Below are positions 24,771 to 33,153 of a DNA stretch of 64,000 bases, piece after piece. The notes under the pieces were generated by a model. It had not been told where the DNA came from. It saw nothing but the letters and a program-made list of their open reading frames with translations, and ran no database searches. The DNA comes from DTU089 sp964421815 (GTDB lineage Bacteria > Bacillota > Clostridia > Oscillospirales > Acutalibacteraceae): positions 62,001 to 126,000 of the forward strand of contig CAYQYT010000007.1 in the NCBI GenBank assembly GCA_964421815.1, read 5' to 3'. Within the stretch, counting starts at the first letter, position 1, and each line of letters begins with the position of its first letter. The position numbers and the translations under genes are program-made.

Positions 24771-26141
24771 TTATTTACCAACGCAGAAATTTTTGAACAC
24801 TTCATTTACAATTGTTTCCGTTGCCTTTTCACCTGTGAGTACACAGAGATTTTCTACTGCACAGTCTATGCAGACATTAACGGCATCCGGAGTAATTCCC
24901 AGAAAAAGACCATCCAGAGCCTCTGTTAAACTATCAACCGCCTTAACCACACAGCTGCGCTGTCTTTCGGTAGTAATAAGCGGTGCCGAGGGGTCAAATC
25001 CCGCCGTTCCGACAATCTTTTCCACCATGGCGGTTAATTCGTCCATTCCTTTTCGGTTTTTTGCGGAAATGCCGACAACATTTTCGTTCTCCGTAATTCG
25101 TTTTACGTCCTCAATCGTAAGAACATTGTCCTTATCGGTTTTATTGATTATTACAATGTGATTCTTATTTTTGCAAAGTTCAAGAAGTTCCAAATCATCC
25201 TGTGACAGTTCACGCTCTCCGTCAAGAACCGCAAGCACAAGGCTTGCCCTTTCAAAACGTTCCTTGGCTCTTATAACACCGATTTTTTCAATTTCATCAT
25301 CCGTGTCGCTTCTGATACCCGCTGTATCCGCCAAGCGAAGCGTAATATTGCCAAGACGCACAGTTTCCTCAAGCACATCGCGGGTTGTACCGGCAACCGA
25401 GGTTACGATTGCTCTTTCTTTTCCCGTCAACGCGTTAAGAAGCGTTGATTTTCCCACATTGGGTCTGCCCACAATGGCGGTATCAATACCCTCAAGGATT
25501 GCCTGTCCCGCATCGAATCCGTTCAAAAGTTTTTCTAAACGGTATTTAACACCTGACAAGGTTTCAGTCATTTGAGAATCCGTAAGTTCGGGAATTTCAT
25601 CATCCGGGTAGTCAACCCAAGCCGCAAGGAATGCCGCTGTTTTTGCCAGTTCATCCCTGCATTCGCCTATTTCCTTGCTCAACGCTCCGTCAAGGACATT
25701 CAATGTAGCCGCTCTCGCTTCTTCGCCGGATGCGGAAATAAGGGACATAACCGCCTCTGCCTCCGACAAATCCATTTTCCCGTTAAGAAACGCTCTTTTT
25801 GTGAACTCTCCGCCCTCTGCGGCAACCGCACCTGCGTTAAACACGGCACGCAAAACCCTTTGAAGAATAAAAAGTCCGCCGTGACAACTAAGTTCCACCA
25901 CATCTTCACCGGTATAACTTTTCGGGGCACGGAACACAAGTGCCACCGCATCGTCAAGGTCGGTTTCTCCGTCGTGAACCTTTCCGTAATATGCTGTATA
26001 ACCCTTTGCATCCTCCAGTTTTTTACCGGAAACAGCAGAAAAAACTCTGTCCGCAATTGACAGAGCATTTTCTCCGGATAATCTTACTGTTCCTAAACCT
26101 GCCGCCGCCTGAGCGGTAGCAATCGCTGCAATAGTTGACAA
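24771..26141 (-). CDS. mnmE: tRNA modification GTPase MnmE
   Basis: 456 residues. With MnmG it makes the 5-carboxymethylaminomethyl group on wobble uridine of some tRNAs. Seen: N-terminal folate-binding domain (AQAAAGLGTVRLSG ... ELSCHGG), the G-domain with P-loop GRPNVGKSTLLN near 225, DTAGIR and NKTD, and the hallmark C-terminal CVGK. Translation starts at TTG 26141, with AGGAG at normal distance; no ATG is nearby. It is the third gene of zapA-dut-mnmE on the minus strand. Confidence 0.96.
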   Translation of the reverse strand: MSTIAAIATAQAAAGLGTVRLSGENALSIADRVFSAVSGKKLEDAKGYTAYYGKVHDGETDLDDAVALVFRAPKSYTGEDVVELSCHGGLFILQRVLRAVFNAGAVAAEGGEFTKRAFLNGKMDLSEAEAVMSLISASGEEARAATLNVLDGALSKEIGECRDELAKTAAFLAAWVDYPDDEIPELTDSQMTETLSGVKYRLEKLLNGFDAGQAILEGIDTAIVGRPNVGKSTLLNALTGKERAIVTSVAGTTRDVLEETVRLGNITLRLADTAGIRSDTDDEIEKIGVIRAKERFERASLVLAVLDGERELSQDDLELLELCKNKNHIVIINKTDKDNVLTIEDVKRITENENVVGISAKNRKGMDELTAMVEKIVGTAGFDPSAPLITTERQRSCVVKAVDSLTEALDGLFLGITPDAVNVCIDCAVENLCVLTGEKATETIVNEVFKNFCVGK

Positions 26142-26189
26142 AACTATTTCTCCTAAACTTTAAATTTGCAAGAAATACAATTCGGAAAT

Positions 26190-26630
26190 TTATCTTCCCG
26201 TTGAGCCGAAGCCCCCCGCACCTCTGTCGGTTTCGTCCAAACTCTCGGCTTCTACGGTGGGCATAACGCTAACCGGCATAATAACCATTTGAGCAATACG
26301 TTCACCCGGTTGAATTGTGTATTCTTCTTTAATCTGATTTATAACTCCCACCATAATTTCACCGCGATAATCGCTGTCAATAACTCCCACGGAGTTGAGA
26401 AGCCCTATACCGTGCTTAACCGCAAGTCCGCTTCGTGCAAACACAAATGCACCGTATTTTTCCGAGGGCAAGGCAATGGCAATTCCTGTTGGAATAAGCG
26501 CAGTTTCTCCGCATTTGAGGGTTATGGGGCCATCCGTTGCGGCACAAAGGTCAAGGCCTGCACTGCCCGATGTTGCTCTTTGGGGAACTTTTCCGTTTTC
26601 TCTGACTTTTTTAATTTTCAGCATTTCCAT
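26190..26630 (-). CDS. dut: dUTP diphosphatase
   Basis: About 146 residues, typical of trimeric dUTPases that hydrolyse dUTP to dUMP. All five motifs are visible: SAGLDLCA, ARSGLAVKHGI, GVIDSDYRGEI, GERIAQMVI and RGAGGFGSTGR. It overlaps the end of zapA, so translation is coupled. The start is uncertain: a TTG at 26642 lies only three bases from GGAGG, while ATG 26630 lies 15 bases after it; the ATG is given here. Confidence 0.94.
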   Translation of the reverse strand: MEMLKIKKVRENGKVPQRATSGSAGLDLCAATDGPITLKCGETALIPTGIAIALPSEKYGAFVFARSGLAVKHGIGLLNSVGVIDSDYRGEIMVGVINQIKEEYTIQPGERIAQMVIMPVSVMPTVEAESLDETDRGAGGFGSTGR

Positions 26631-26632
26631 AG

Positions 26633-26983
26633 TTATCGCCAAAGTCCTCCCGTCTTATCTTCGGTATTGCCGATGGCTTTAATTCTGTCAAGCTCCCTCT
26701 TATAAAAATCACGTTCACTTTTGGCTTTAGCCGCATCCTCAAGATACTCTTTCAGTTGTAACCGGAGATTATCGGTAGTTCCGCCGTTTTTCTTTGCTTC
26801 ATCTGCATATTGCAAAGCAACAAGAACCGCCGCCTGGGTGGTGGATACTCTGTTACCCTTCAAAATATCTGCCATTTTTAAATCAATTTCGTGAGCGAGT
26901 TCGCCCATATATTCAGTAGTTTCTGCGGAAACTATTCTGTATTCCTCACCGGCAATTCTGAGTCTGTGAGTGTTTTTTTCCAT
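26633..26983 (-). CDS. zapA: cell division protein ZapA
   Basis: 116 residues. ZapA promotes bundling of FtsZ at the division ring. The N-terminal half has the family pattern HRLRIAGEEYRIVSAE and ELAHEIDLKMADIL, followed by a C-terminal coiled coil (LRLQLKEYLEDAAKAKSERD). The start at 26983 follows GAGG eight bases upstream; an upstream TTG at 26998 would include that site. First gene of the group with dut and mnmE; promoter at 27021-27049. Confidence 0.85.
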   Translation of the reverse strand: MEKNTHRLRIAGEEYRIVSAETTEYMGELAHEIDLKMADILKGNRVSTTQAAVLVALQYADEAKKNGGTTDNLRLQLKEYLEDAAKAKSERDFYKRELDRIKAIGNTEDKTGGLWR

Positions 26984-27020
26984 TTTTATCATCCTCAATT
27001 AAATTTAATGATGTAACAGA

Positions 27021-27049
27021 ATTATACATTGTTTTGCATTTTTTCGCAA
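27021..27049 (-). promoter_or_regulatory. zapA-dut-mnmE promoter
   Basis: On the minus strand TTGCGA (27044-27049), 17-bp spacer, TATAAT (27021-27026). Confidence 0.7.
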
Positions 27050-27093
27050 CACTACATATTGTAAAAATTCATTTTATATACACAATTTATGAG

Positions 27094-27122
27094 TTGATAT
27101 TTAAAGCATTAGTTGCTATAAT
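27094..27122 (+). promoter_or_regulatory. promoter of the CPBP protease gene
   Basis: TTGATA (27094-27099), 17-bp spacer, TATAAT (27117-27122), 33 bases before ATG 27155. It is divergent from the zapA promoter. Confidence 0.8.
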
Positions 27123-27154
27123 TTAATCATCAAAGTTTTGTGAAAGGAAAAACT

Positions 27155-28384
27155 ATGGACTATACTCCCGATAATAATATTCAGCATCCCGTTGACGGAA
27201 ACGGTGTTCAGAACAATAACGGCACAGATTTTCAAAATACTTCGTTCACAACACAAAACCCAAATATAAATTCTTCGCAAAACAGTTATGGATCTGCACA
27301 ATATACTCCGTCACCCGCTGAAATATATAATGCAACTGCCCCGGGCAATGTTCCCCAATACCATTACGGAACCAACCAAAGTTTTTTTAACCCCCAATAC
27401 CTTGAGGAACACCGTCAAAAAATGCTTTTACGCAAGCACACGGAAAAACAGATCCGTTCTTTTGGCACCAATACAGGAATAATTCTTCTTTTTGTATTGA
27501 CTTTTTCTTACGGACTTTCTTTTTTCCTGCTTATGCCAAAATTCAGTTTCCTCTATAACACCAACGCATCATTCGCCGGTGCATTCGGAATTTTCTACTC
27601 TGCAATCAGCGTTGGGGGGGCGTTCTTAATAGGCTCAAAACTATTCAAAAGGTTTGAACCTCAAATAAGTATTCCCTACAATCCTCCGAAAGACAAAACA
27701 AAAGCTCTTTTGCTTATTTTAATGGGATTCGGCGGATGTCTTATTGCAAATTATATAACTGCGTTTTTGCGTCTTCTTGCCGAAGGAGTGGGCATATATT
27801 CCGACTACACCGCTCTTGAGGAGCCTTCAAGTCTGCTTGATGTAATAATAATTTTCATCGGCTCCGCCATTGTTCCCCCGCTTTTTGAAGAATTCGCTTT
27901 GCGTGGAGTTCTTATGCAAAATCTCAGAAAATACGGGGATGCTTTTGCAATTATAGCCTCCGCTTTTGTATTCGGTTTATTCCACGGAAATGCAGTTCAG
28001 ATGCCCTTTGCTTTTCTCTGCGGTTTAATAATCGGCTATGCGGTTGTTGCCACCGAAAGCCTGTGGACAGGTATTATAATTCACGGTCTTATAAATGCAA
28101 TGTCCGCAATTTCTTCTGCTTTAATCTATTATTTTGACGAATATGTTTCAAACACGTTTTTCTATATAGGCTCCGTGGCGGGAATTGCCGTGGGAATTAT
28201 TGCCCTGCTTATTTATTCAACCCGGTATAAAAATTACAAACTTGCAAACCACGACAAAAACAGCATGGGACTCTCTTTGGGAGAAAAGTTCTCAAAATTC
28301 ATCTCATCCCCCCTTATGATATTGGTAATCGTACTTTATCTTGTGGAGGCAATTTCCCAACTTGCCGCTACGTCCATTAGTTAA
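27155..28384 (+). CDS. CPBP family intramembrane metalloprotease
   Basis: 409 residues. A polar, Asn/Gln-rich N-terminus of about 80 residues with no membrane segment is followed by about eight membrane helices. The CPBP (CAAX protease/bacteriocin-processing) motifs are present: PPLFEEFALRGVLMQNL (EExxxR), FGLFHGN (FxxxH) and HGLINAMSA (HxxxN/B). Such proteins cleave peptides within the membrane, often for maturation or immunity to peptides; the substrate is unknown. Start ATG 27155 follows GAAAGGAAAAACT. The tadA ORF begins one base after its stop. Confidence 0.88.
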   Translation: MDYTPDNNIQHPVDGNGVQNNNGTDFQNTSFTTQNPNINSSQNSYGSAQYTPSPAEIYNATAPGNVPQYHYGTNQSFFNPQYLEEHRQKMLLRKHTEKQIRSFGTNTGIILLFVLTFSYGLSFFLLMPKFSFLYNTNASFAGAFGIFYSAISVGGAFLIGSKLFKRFEPQISIPYNPPKDKTKALLLILMGFGGCLIANYITAFLRLLAEGVGIYSDYTALEEPSSLLDVIIIFIGSAIVPPLFEEFALRGVLMQNLRKYGDAFAIIASAFVFGLFHGNAVQMPFAFLCGLIIGYAVVATESLWTGIIIHGLINAMSAISSALIYYFDEYVSNTFFYIGSVAGIAVGIIALLIYSTRYKNYKLANHDKNSMGLSLGEKFSKFISSPLMILVIVLYLVEAISQLAATSIS

Positions 28385-28385
28385 T

Positions 28386-29324
28386 ATGGAAAATTTTGAT
28401 TTTATGAATATGGCATTATGCCTTGCCAAAGAAGCGGCTGCGGATGGGGAAGTACCTGTTGGTGCCGTTGTTACAATAGGAAACAAAATCGTCGGCACCG
28501 GTAGAAATCGCCGTGAAAAAGGGAAAAATGCTCTTTGCCATGCGGAAATTGAAGCAATAAATCAAGCCTGCATACGTTTGGGCGGTTGGCGGCTTTGGGA
28601 ATGTGAACTTTATGTTACCCTTGAGCCCTGCCCCATGTGTGCCGGGGCAATTATCAATTCCCGAATTAAAAAAGTTGTTTTCGGAGCTTATGACACAAAA
28701 AACGGTGCTTGCGGTTCCGTGGTCAATCTTTTCAAAGAGAATTTCAGCCATTCCCCCGTCTGTGTGGGCGGATTCATGGAAAAGGAATGTGCCGGAGTTT
28801 TAACGGATTTTTTCAAAAATATAAGAAAACAACAATCAAAAAACAAAAAAGAAATTGAGGAGAAAAACAAAATGGAACGAATCGACAGTTTTAATGTTGA
28901 CCACACAAAACTTTTACGGGGTATGTACATTTCAAGAATAGACGGCGACGTTGTTACATACGACATAAGAACAAGACGCCCCAACGTTGAAGAAGTTATG
29001 GAAACCGGAGCCATCCATACCGTTGAGCATCTTTTTGCAACCTTTGTAAGAAACAGTTCTTTCAAAAACAACATTATCTACTTCGGTCCCATGGGCTGCA
29101 GAACCGGTTTTTACTTTCTCACAACGGGCATAACCCACGGCGATGCCCTAAATCTCACACGTGATGCTCTTGAATTTATCTCAAAATTTGAGGGCGAAGT
29201 TCCCGGAGTAAGTGCTGTGGAATGCGGTAATTACCGTGACCACGATTTGGAGGGCGCAAAAAAAGAAGCCGCCGACCAACTTGAAATACTCAAAAATTGG
29301 ACAACTGCTGATATGATATACTAA
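28386..29324 (+). CDS. TadA-LuxS in-frame fusion: tRNA adenosine deaminase joined to S-ribosylhomocysteine lyase
   Basis: One uninterrupted frame of 312 residues. Residues 1-162 are a full TadA domain (CHAEIEAI near 52, PCPMCAGAI near 80, zinc ligands intact) that makes inosine at the wobble position of tRNA-Arg. A charged linker rich in Lys and Gln (QQSKNKKEIEEKNK) leads to a full LuxS domain (from residue 163): HTKLLRG, zinc ligands in HTVEH and ECGNYRDHD. LuxS splits S-ribosylhomocysteine to homocysteine and the AI-2 precursor. No stop codon separates them. GAGGAG at 28857-28862 precedes an internal ATG at 28872, so free LuxS may be made as well. Start ATG 28386 is one base after the protease stop. 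Confidence 0.85.
   Translation: MENFDFMNMALCLAKEAAADGEVPVGAVVTIGNKIVGTGRNRREKGKNALCHAEIEAINQACIRLGGWRLWECELYVTLEPCPMCAGAIINSRIKKVVFGAYDTKNGACGSVVNLFKENFSHSPVCVGGFMEKECAGVLTDFFKNIRKQQSKNKKEIEEKNKMERIDSFNVDHTKLLRGMYISRIDGDVVTYDIRTRRPNVEEVMETGAIHTVEHLFATFVRNSSFKNNIIYFGPMGCRTGFYFLTTGITHGDALNLTRDALEFISKFEGEVPGVSAVECGNYRDHDLEGAKKEAADQLEILKNWTTADMIY
28857..28874 (+). promoter_or_regulatory. internal ribosome binding site and start for LuxS
   Basis: GAGGAG nine bases before ATG 28872 inside the tadA-luxS frame. This is a normal initiation site and allows LuxS to be made separately from the fusion. Confidence 0.7.
28872..29324 (+). CDS. luxS: S-ribosylhomocysteine lyase, possible separate product from an internal start
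   Basis: 150 residues from the internal ATG, the normal LuxS length, with His49, His53 and Cys118 as likely zinc ligands (HTVEH, ECGNYRDH) and FGPMGCRTGFYF around the catalytic Cys. The protein belongs to the activated methyl cycle and yields the autoinducer-2 precursor. It is listed separately because the internal ribosome binding site supports independent translation in the same frame as the TadA-LuxS ORF. No pfs nucleosidase gene is adjacent. Confidence 0.75.
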   Translation: MERIDSFNVDHTKLLRGMYISRIDGDVVTYDIRTRRPNVEEVMETGAIHTVEHLFATFVRNSSFKNNIIYFGPMGCRTGFYFLTTGITHGDALNLTRDALEFISKFEGEVPGVSAVECGNYRDHDLEGAKKEAADQLEILKNWTTADMIY

Positions 29325-29325
29325 A

Positions 29326-29356
29326 AAAGAACGGCGGAAACGCCGTTCTTTTAATT
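29326..29356 (+). terminator. terminator after tadA-luxS
   Basis: An 11-bp perfect stem (AAAGAACGGCG/CGCCGTTCTTT, GAAA tetraloop) with trailing T residues directly after the stop codon. Confidence 0.9.
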
Positions 29357-29452
29357 GCAAATTGAAAGTAGAAAGTGACATGTTCCGGCTCTGCGATGCA
29401 CCATTTTAATGTTTGGAAACGAAACTTCCCCTAAACTATTTACCCTTAACTC

Positions 29453-30289
29453 TTAACTAAAGAGAATTTCTTTTAAATTCTCTCCCAAAATACCTCGTTT
29501 AGCCTCCTCACTTATGGGGAGATTTTTTATTCTTTCTATGGATTCTTTAATCATTTTCGCATCTTTGTAGGGTGTATCAAGACCGAAAATACTGCGTTTT
29601 GGACCTGTCTGATGTATCAAATCGCAAAGTTCTTCATCCGTGATGGACCAAGCTCCTCTGCGTGTGTTTCCAAACTCATCTTTTTCCATAGCAATACTTG
29701 TCCACCCTGCAAAAACATGGTCTATTACACCACGGGAATTATTGTTCATAACAAGTAAGGCTTCCCTGAAAAAACTGTAACCACCCATATGCTCCATACT
29801 AAAACGAAGCTTCGGAAAATTATATGCTACCTCATCAAATAAAAGCATCTGATAATCTGCAATTCTATGCCAATGAAGTCCCGTGTGGAAAGACAAGAAA
29901 AGTCCTTGTTTTTCGGCTTCTTCATAAACTTCAAAAATCTCTTTTCCTGCCACATTTATCTCTTGTGCCGCAGGATGAATTTTTATTCCATAAAGCCCTA
30001 AATCCTTGATTTTTTTAACTTGGTCTTTTAAGTCTTTTCTGTCAAAATCAATTGTACCGAAGCCAACAAGGTTAGGTTCATTTTTAAGTGCTTTTGCCAC
30101 CCATTCACAAGGATTCTCACCTGTCGTATGGGCATACATATCCATCTGATGCCAAAATGGTGAAAAACAAACTGCGCCTTCGATTTCACACTCATCCAAT
30201 ATAGATTTCAATGTGTCGATATCACCGTTGGGTTTTGTGTTTTTCGGAAAAAGATGGGCGTGGTTCGCAAAAATCTTATAATCTGACAT
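29453..30289 (-). CDS. amidohydrolase-related TIM-barrel protein
   Basis: 278 residues. Metal-dependent hydrolase pattern of the amidohydrolase 2 family: ANHAHLF near the N-terminus (HxH), GIKIHPA near 120, SFHTGLHWH near 152, SMEHMGGY near 185 and GLDTPYKDA near 240 (metal Asp). Such enzymes decarboxylate or hydrolyse small acids and ring compounds; the substrate cannot be read from the sequence. The stop-to-start gap to the upstream histidine phosphatase gene is about 13 bp, so the two are probably co-transcribed. Confidence 0.85.
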   Translation of the reverse strand: MSDYKIFANHAHLFPKNTKPNGDIDTLKSILDECEIEGAVCFSPFWHQMDMYAHTTGENPCEWVAKALKNEPNLVGFGTIDFDRKDLKDQVKKIKDLGLYGIKIHPAAQEINVAGKEIFEVYEEAEKQGLFLSFHTGLHWHRIADYQMLLFDEVAYNFPKLRFSMEHMGGYSFFREALLVMNNNSRGVIDHVFAGWTSIAMEKDEFGNTRRGAWSITDEELCDLIHQTGPKRSIFGLDTPYKDAKMIKESIERIKNLPISEEAKRGILGENLKEILFS

Positions 30290-30302
30290 TTTATCACCCT
30301 AT

Positions 30303-31025
30303 TTATACAAGTTTAAAATCATCATCGGACATACTGTCCCAATCTATGTTTTCATCCTCGGGAATGTCCGCATAATAATCCCACAGACGTTCCTCCTGCT
30401 CTGCCGTTAACGGCTCTGCGGGAACTTCATTTATTACCTCAAATTTCTTTGTGGCACTCCAAAGGGACGGCGTTATACGAACTGTATAACCGCAACAGGA
30501 TGGGCATAGCCATTCCGTCATGGGAAGTTCCGGAACACCGAAAGCCGCAAGTATGCTCATCATCACACCGCCGTGTGTAACGATTGCGGCAGTTCTCGTG
30601 CCTGTTTTAATCATTCCGTCAACGGTTTTTATAAAGCAGTCGCAAACACGGGTTGCAAATTCCGCATTGCTTTCCCCGTTTAGAGGTCGGGCATCCTCCC
30701 CGCCCGAAAGCCATTGAGAAAACTCCTCATAAGGCTCCAATTCATCGGCTGTGTGCCCTTCAAATTCACCGAAATCACATTCTTCAAAGCCCCTCATTTC
30801 AATGGGGGTTTTGTCGGGAAAAAGAATTCTTGCAGTTTGAACGCAACGTTTTAAACTACTTGTAAATACCACATCGGGTATGGGGTAATTATAGTCTTTT
30901 TTCATTGCCTCAAGTTGATTCAAGCCTTCCTGGCAAAGTTCTTCATCGGTCTGACCGATATATCTGCCCTCAATATTGCCCTTTGTGAGAGCATGGCGAA
31001 TTAAGTGTATGGTGTAAGTTTTCAT
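30303..31025 (-). CDS. histidine phosphatase family protein
   Basis: 240 residues. The catalytic phosphohistidine motif LIRHALTKGN is at the N-terminus (RHA in place of the common RHG), with TSSLKRCVQTA, ECDFGEFEGH and VTHGGVMM as further family marks of phosphoglycerate mutase-like phosphatases. The acidic C-terminal tail (ADIPEDENIDWDSMSDDD) is not part of the core. The substrate is unknown; cobalamin-type CobC enzymes share the fold but no cobalamin genes are near. Divergent from the XRE regulator. Confidence 0.87.
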   Translation of the reverse strand: MKTYTIHLIRHALTKGNIEGRYIGQTDEELCQEGLNQLEAMKKDYNYPIPDVVFTSSLKRCVQTARILFPDKTPIEMRGFEECDFGEFEGHTADELEPYEEFSQWLSGGEDARPLNGESNAEFATRVCDCFIKTVDGMIKTGTRTAAIVTHGGVMMSILAAFGVPELPMTEWLCPSCCGYTVRITPSLWSATKKFEVINEVPAEPLTAEQEERLWDYYADIPEDENIDWDSMSDDDFKLV

Positions 31026-31095
31026 TGATTTCTCCTATGAAATAGTGTATATTATTATACAATAAGTATAATCTTGTTACATAAAGGGGTTAATT

Positions 31096-31707
31096 ATGAA
31101 CACAAATTTTAACGAAAGATTAGTTGAACTCCGTACCGAAAAAGGCTTGAGCCAAAAGGATGCCGCCGCAGATCTGGGTGTTTCCCAGGCTCTCCTTTCC
31201 CATTACGAAAAAGGAATACGTGAATACAACCTTGCTTTTTTATGCAAGGTGGCGGAATACTACAACGTTACAACGGATTACATTTTAGGGCTTACGGACA
31301 GCCGTTCCGGTCTGGAAACCTCCGCCCTTGAGGACAGAGAAGAAGATTCGGTTTTCAACACAATCTCCATTTACCGTGCGGCAATTATGACCCACGAAAG
31401 AATGAATGCAGGATCTTTCCAGGCCGGAGAAAGCGCTGATATTCTGTATGCAACAACACTTTATAACATACTGTTTACCGCCGCCCAGAAGGGCTATATT
31501 CCAAAACGGTGGTTTTCTCTTCCGCCAAAATATGCACGGGCAATGTGCCTTGCATTAGAAGAAGCTCAACTTTCGGATTTTCCCGAAAAAACCGTAAACG
31601 CAAGACGTTACGGCGGCCCCGAACCCAAGAGTATCGAGGCCGTCATAAAAGGAGTTGAAAGTCAGTTAAGTAAAATGGCTAACTCTATAAAGCCACCGGA
31701 AAACTGA
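31096..31707 (+). CDS. XRE-family helix-turn-helix regulator
   Basis: 203 residues. An N-terminal helix-turn-helix (ERLVELRTEKGLSQKDAAAD, LGVSQALLSHYEKGIREYN, about 5-60) is followed by a mostly helical domain of unknown type (YRAAIMTHERMNAG ... VESQLSKMANSI). The divergent promoter region with the phosphatase gene holds an inverted repeat GTATA-TTAT-TATAC at 31047-31060 that could be its operator. Its stop codon is two bases from the convergent glgA stop, with no terminator between. Confidence 0.85.
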   Translation: MNTNFNERLVELRTEKGLSQKDAAADLGVSQALLSHYEKGIREYNLAFLCKVAEYYNVTTDYILGLTDSRSGLETSALEDREEDSVFNTISIYRAAIMTHERMNAGSFQAGESADILYATTLYNILFTAAQKGYIPKRWFSLPPKYARAMCLALEEAQLSDFPEKTVNARRYGGPEPKSIEAVIKGVESQLSKMANSIKPPEN

Positions 31708-31709
31708 AA

Positions 31710-33134
31710 TTAACCTTTCAGAACTTCTTTGTACATTTTAATGTATTCATTTGCGGATTTGCCCCAACTGTTGTCGCTTTCCATTGCACGTTTTACAAGG
31801 ATTGACCAACCTTTTTGGTTACTGTAACCCTCAACTGCACGTCTGATTGCGTGAAGCATGTCGTGAGCATTGTATGAAGAAAATACAAAGCCGTTACCCA
31901 TATTATCTCCGCTGTCCGTAACGGAATCCCTGAGACCGCCTGTTTCACGGACAATGGGAATTGAACCGTAACGAAGTGCAACCATCTGAGAAAGTCCGCA
32001 AGGTTCACTTTTTGAGGGCATAAGGAACATATCGCTTCCTGCGTAAATTTTCCTTGCTAAATCAGGGATAAAGCCCAGGCAAAGCCCAACTTTATCGGGA
32101 TAGCGTGCCGCAAGCCCTCTGAAAAATTCTTCATACTGGTAATCACCCGAACCGAGAACTACAAGTTGAATATCCGTTGTTGCCAACAACTCGTCAAGAA
32201 CCGCTTTGCAAAGGTCAAGACCTTTGTGGGAAACAAGTCTTGTAACCATACCCATAAGCGGAACATCATTTTTCTCCGGAAGCCCCAGAAGCTTCTGGAG
32301 TTCTCTTTTGTTAACCGCTTTTCCGCGCATATTATCCGCAGAGTAGTTTTTGAAAATATCTTTATCGGTTTCAGGATTATAGTTTTCAACATCAATTCCG
32401 TTAAGGATTCCGCGTAATTTGTAACTTCTTTCCCGGAGAATTGTGTCTAAACCGTGGGAATACCAGGGATCAAGGATTTCTTTTGCGTATGACGGGCTGA
32501 CGGTGGTTACCGCATTGGCACATTCAATACCCGCTTTCATAAGGTTTACCGCACCGTCGTATTCTATGAGATTTTTACAGGAGTGGTCAATACCGACAAC
32601 ATTATCAATAAGTTCTTCTCCGTAAACCCCTTGGTACTGAATATTGTGAATTGTGAAAACAGTTTTAATATTTTCGTAACCGGGCTGATTCGCATATATT
32701 GTGCTGTAATATAGCGGGGTGAGAGCCGTCTGCCAGTCATTACAGTGAATAATATCGGGCTTGAAATCAATGTGGGGAATTATTTCGAGAATTGCTCTTG
32801 CAAAAAAAGCAAATCTTTCCGCATCATCATAGAACCCGTACAGAGAATCTCTCTTGAAGTAGTATTGATTATCAAGAAGATAATAAATAACGCCTCCTGC
32901 TTTTGCCTCAAATATTCCGCAATACTGTCTGCGCCAAGCAACAGGCACGGAAATATTTGTGATAAATTTCATTGAATCCTTTAGTTCCTGCTTAATTCCG
33001 TCATACAGGGGCATAACAACTCTGCAACCTATGAGCCTTTTCCTCAATGCCTGGGGAAGAGAGCCGGCAACATCCGCCAAACCTCCGCTTGCTATAAAAG
33101 GAAGTGCTTCACTTGCAGCATATAATACTTTCAT
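31710..33134 (-). CDS. glgA: glycogen synthase (ADP-glucose)
   Basis: 474 residues, GT5 family. It extends alpha-1,4-glucan chains from ADP-glucose. Seen: the N-terminal ADP-glucose binding motif as SGGLADVAGSLPQAL, HCNDWQTAL, FTIHNIQYQGVY, and the C-terminal GSIPIVRETGGLRDSV. The start at 33134 follows GGAGG by eight bases; the longer frame from 33179 has no site. Last gene of the glgB-glgC-glgD-(zinc-ribbon protein)-glgA group. Confidence 0.96.
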   Translation of the reverse strand: MKVLYAASEALPFIASGGLADVAGSLPQALRKRLIGCRVVMPLYDGIKQELKDSMKFITNISVPVAWRRQYCGIFEAKAGGVIYYLLDNQYYFKRDSLYGFYDDAERFAFFARAILEIIPHIDFKPDIIHCNDWQTALTPLYYSTIYANQPGYENIKTVFTIHNIQYQGVYGEELIDNVVGIDHSCKNLIEYDGAVNLMKAGIECANAVTTVSPSYAKEILDPWYSHGLDTILRERSYKLRGILNGIDVENYNPETDKDIFKNYSADNMRGKAVNKRELQKLLGLPEKNDVPLMGMVTRLVSHKGLDLCKAVLDELLATTDIQLVVLGSGDYQYEEFFRGLAARYPDKVGLCLGFIPDLARKIYAGSDMFLMPSKSEPCGLSQMVALRYGSIPIVRETGGLRDSVTDSGDNMGNGFVFSSYNAHDMLHAIRRAVEGYSNQKGWSILVKRAMESDNSWGKSANEYIKMYKEVLKG

Positions 33135-33153
33135 ATAATAAACCTCCGTTAAA

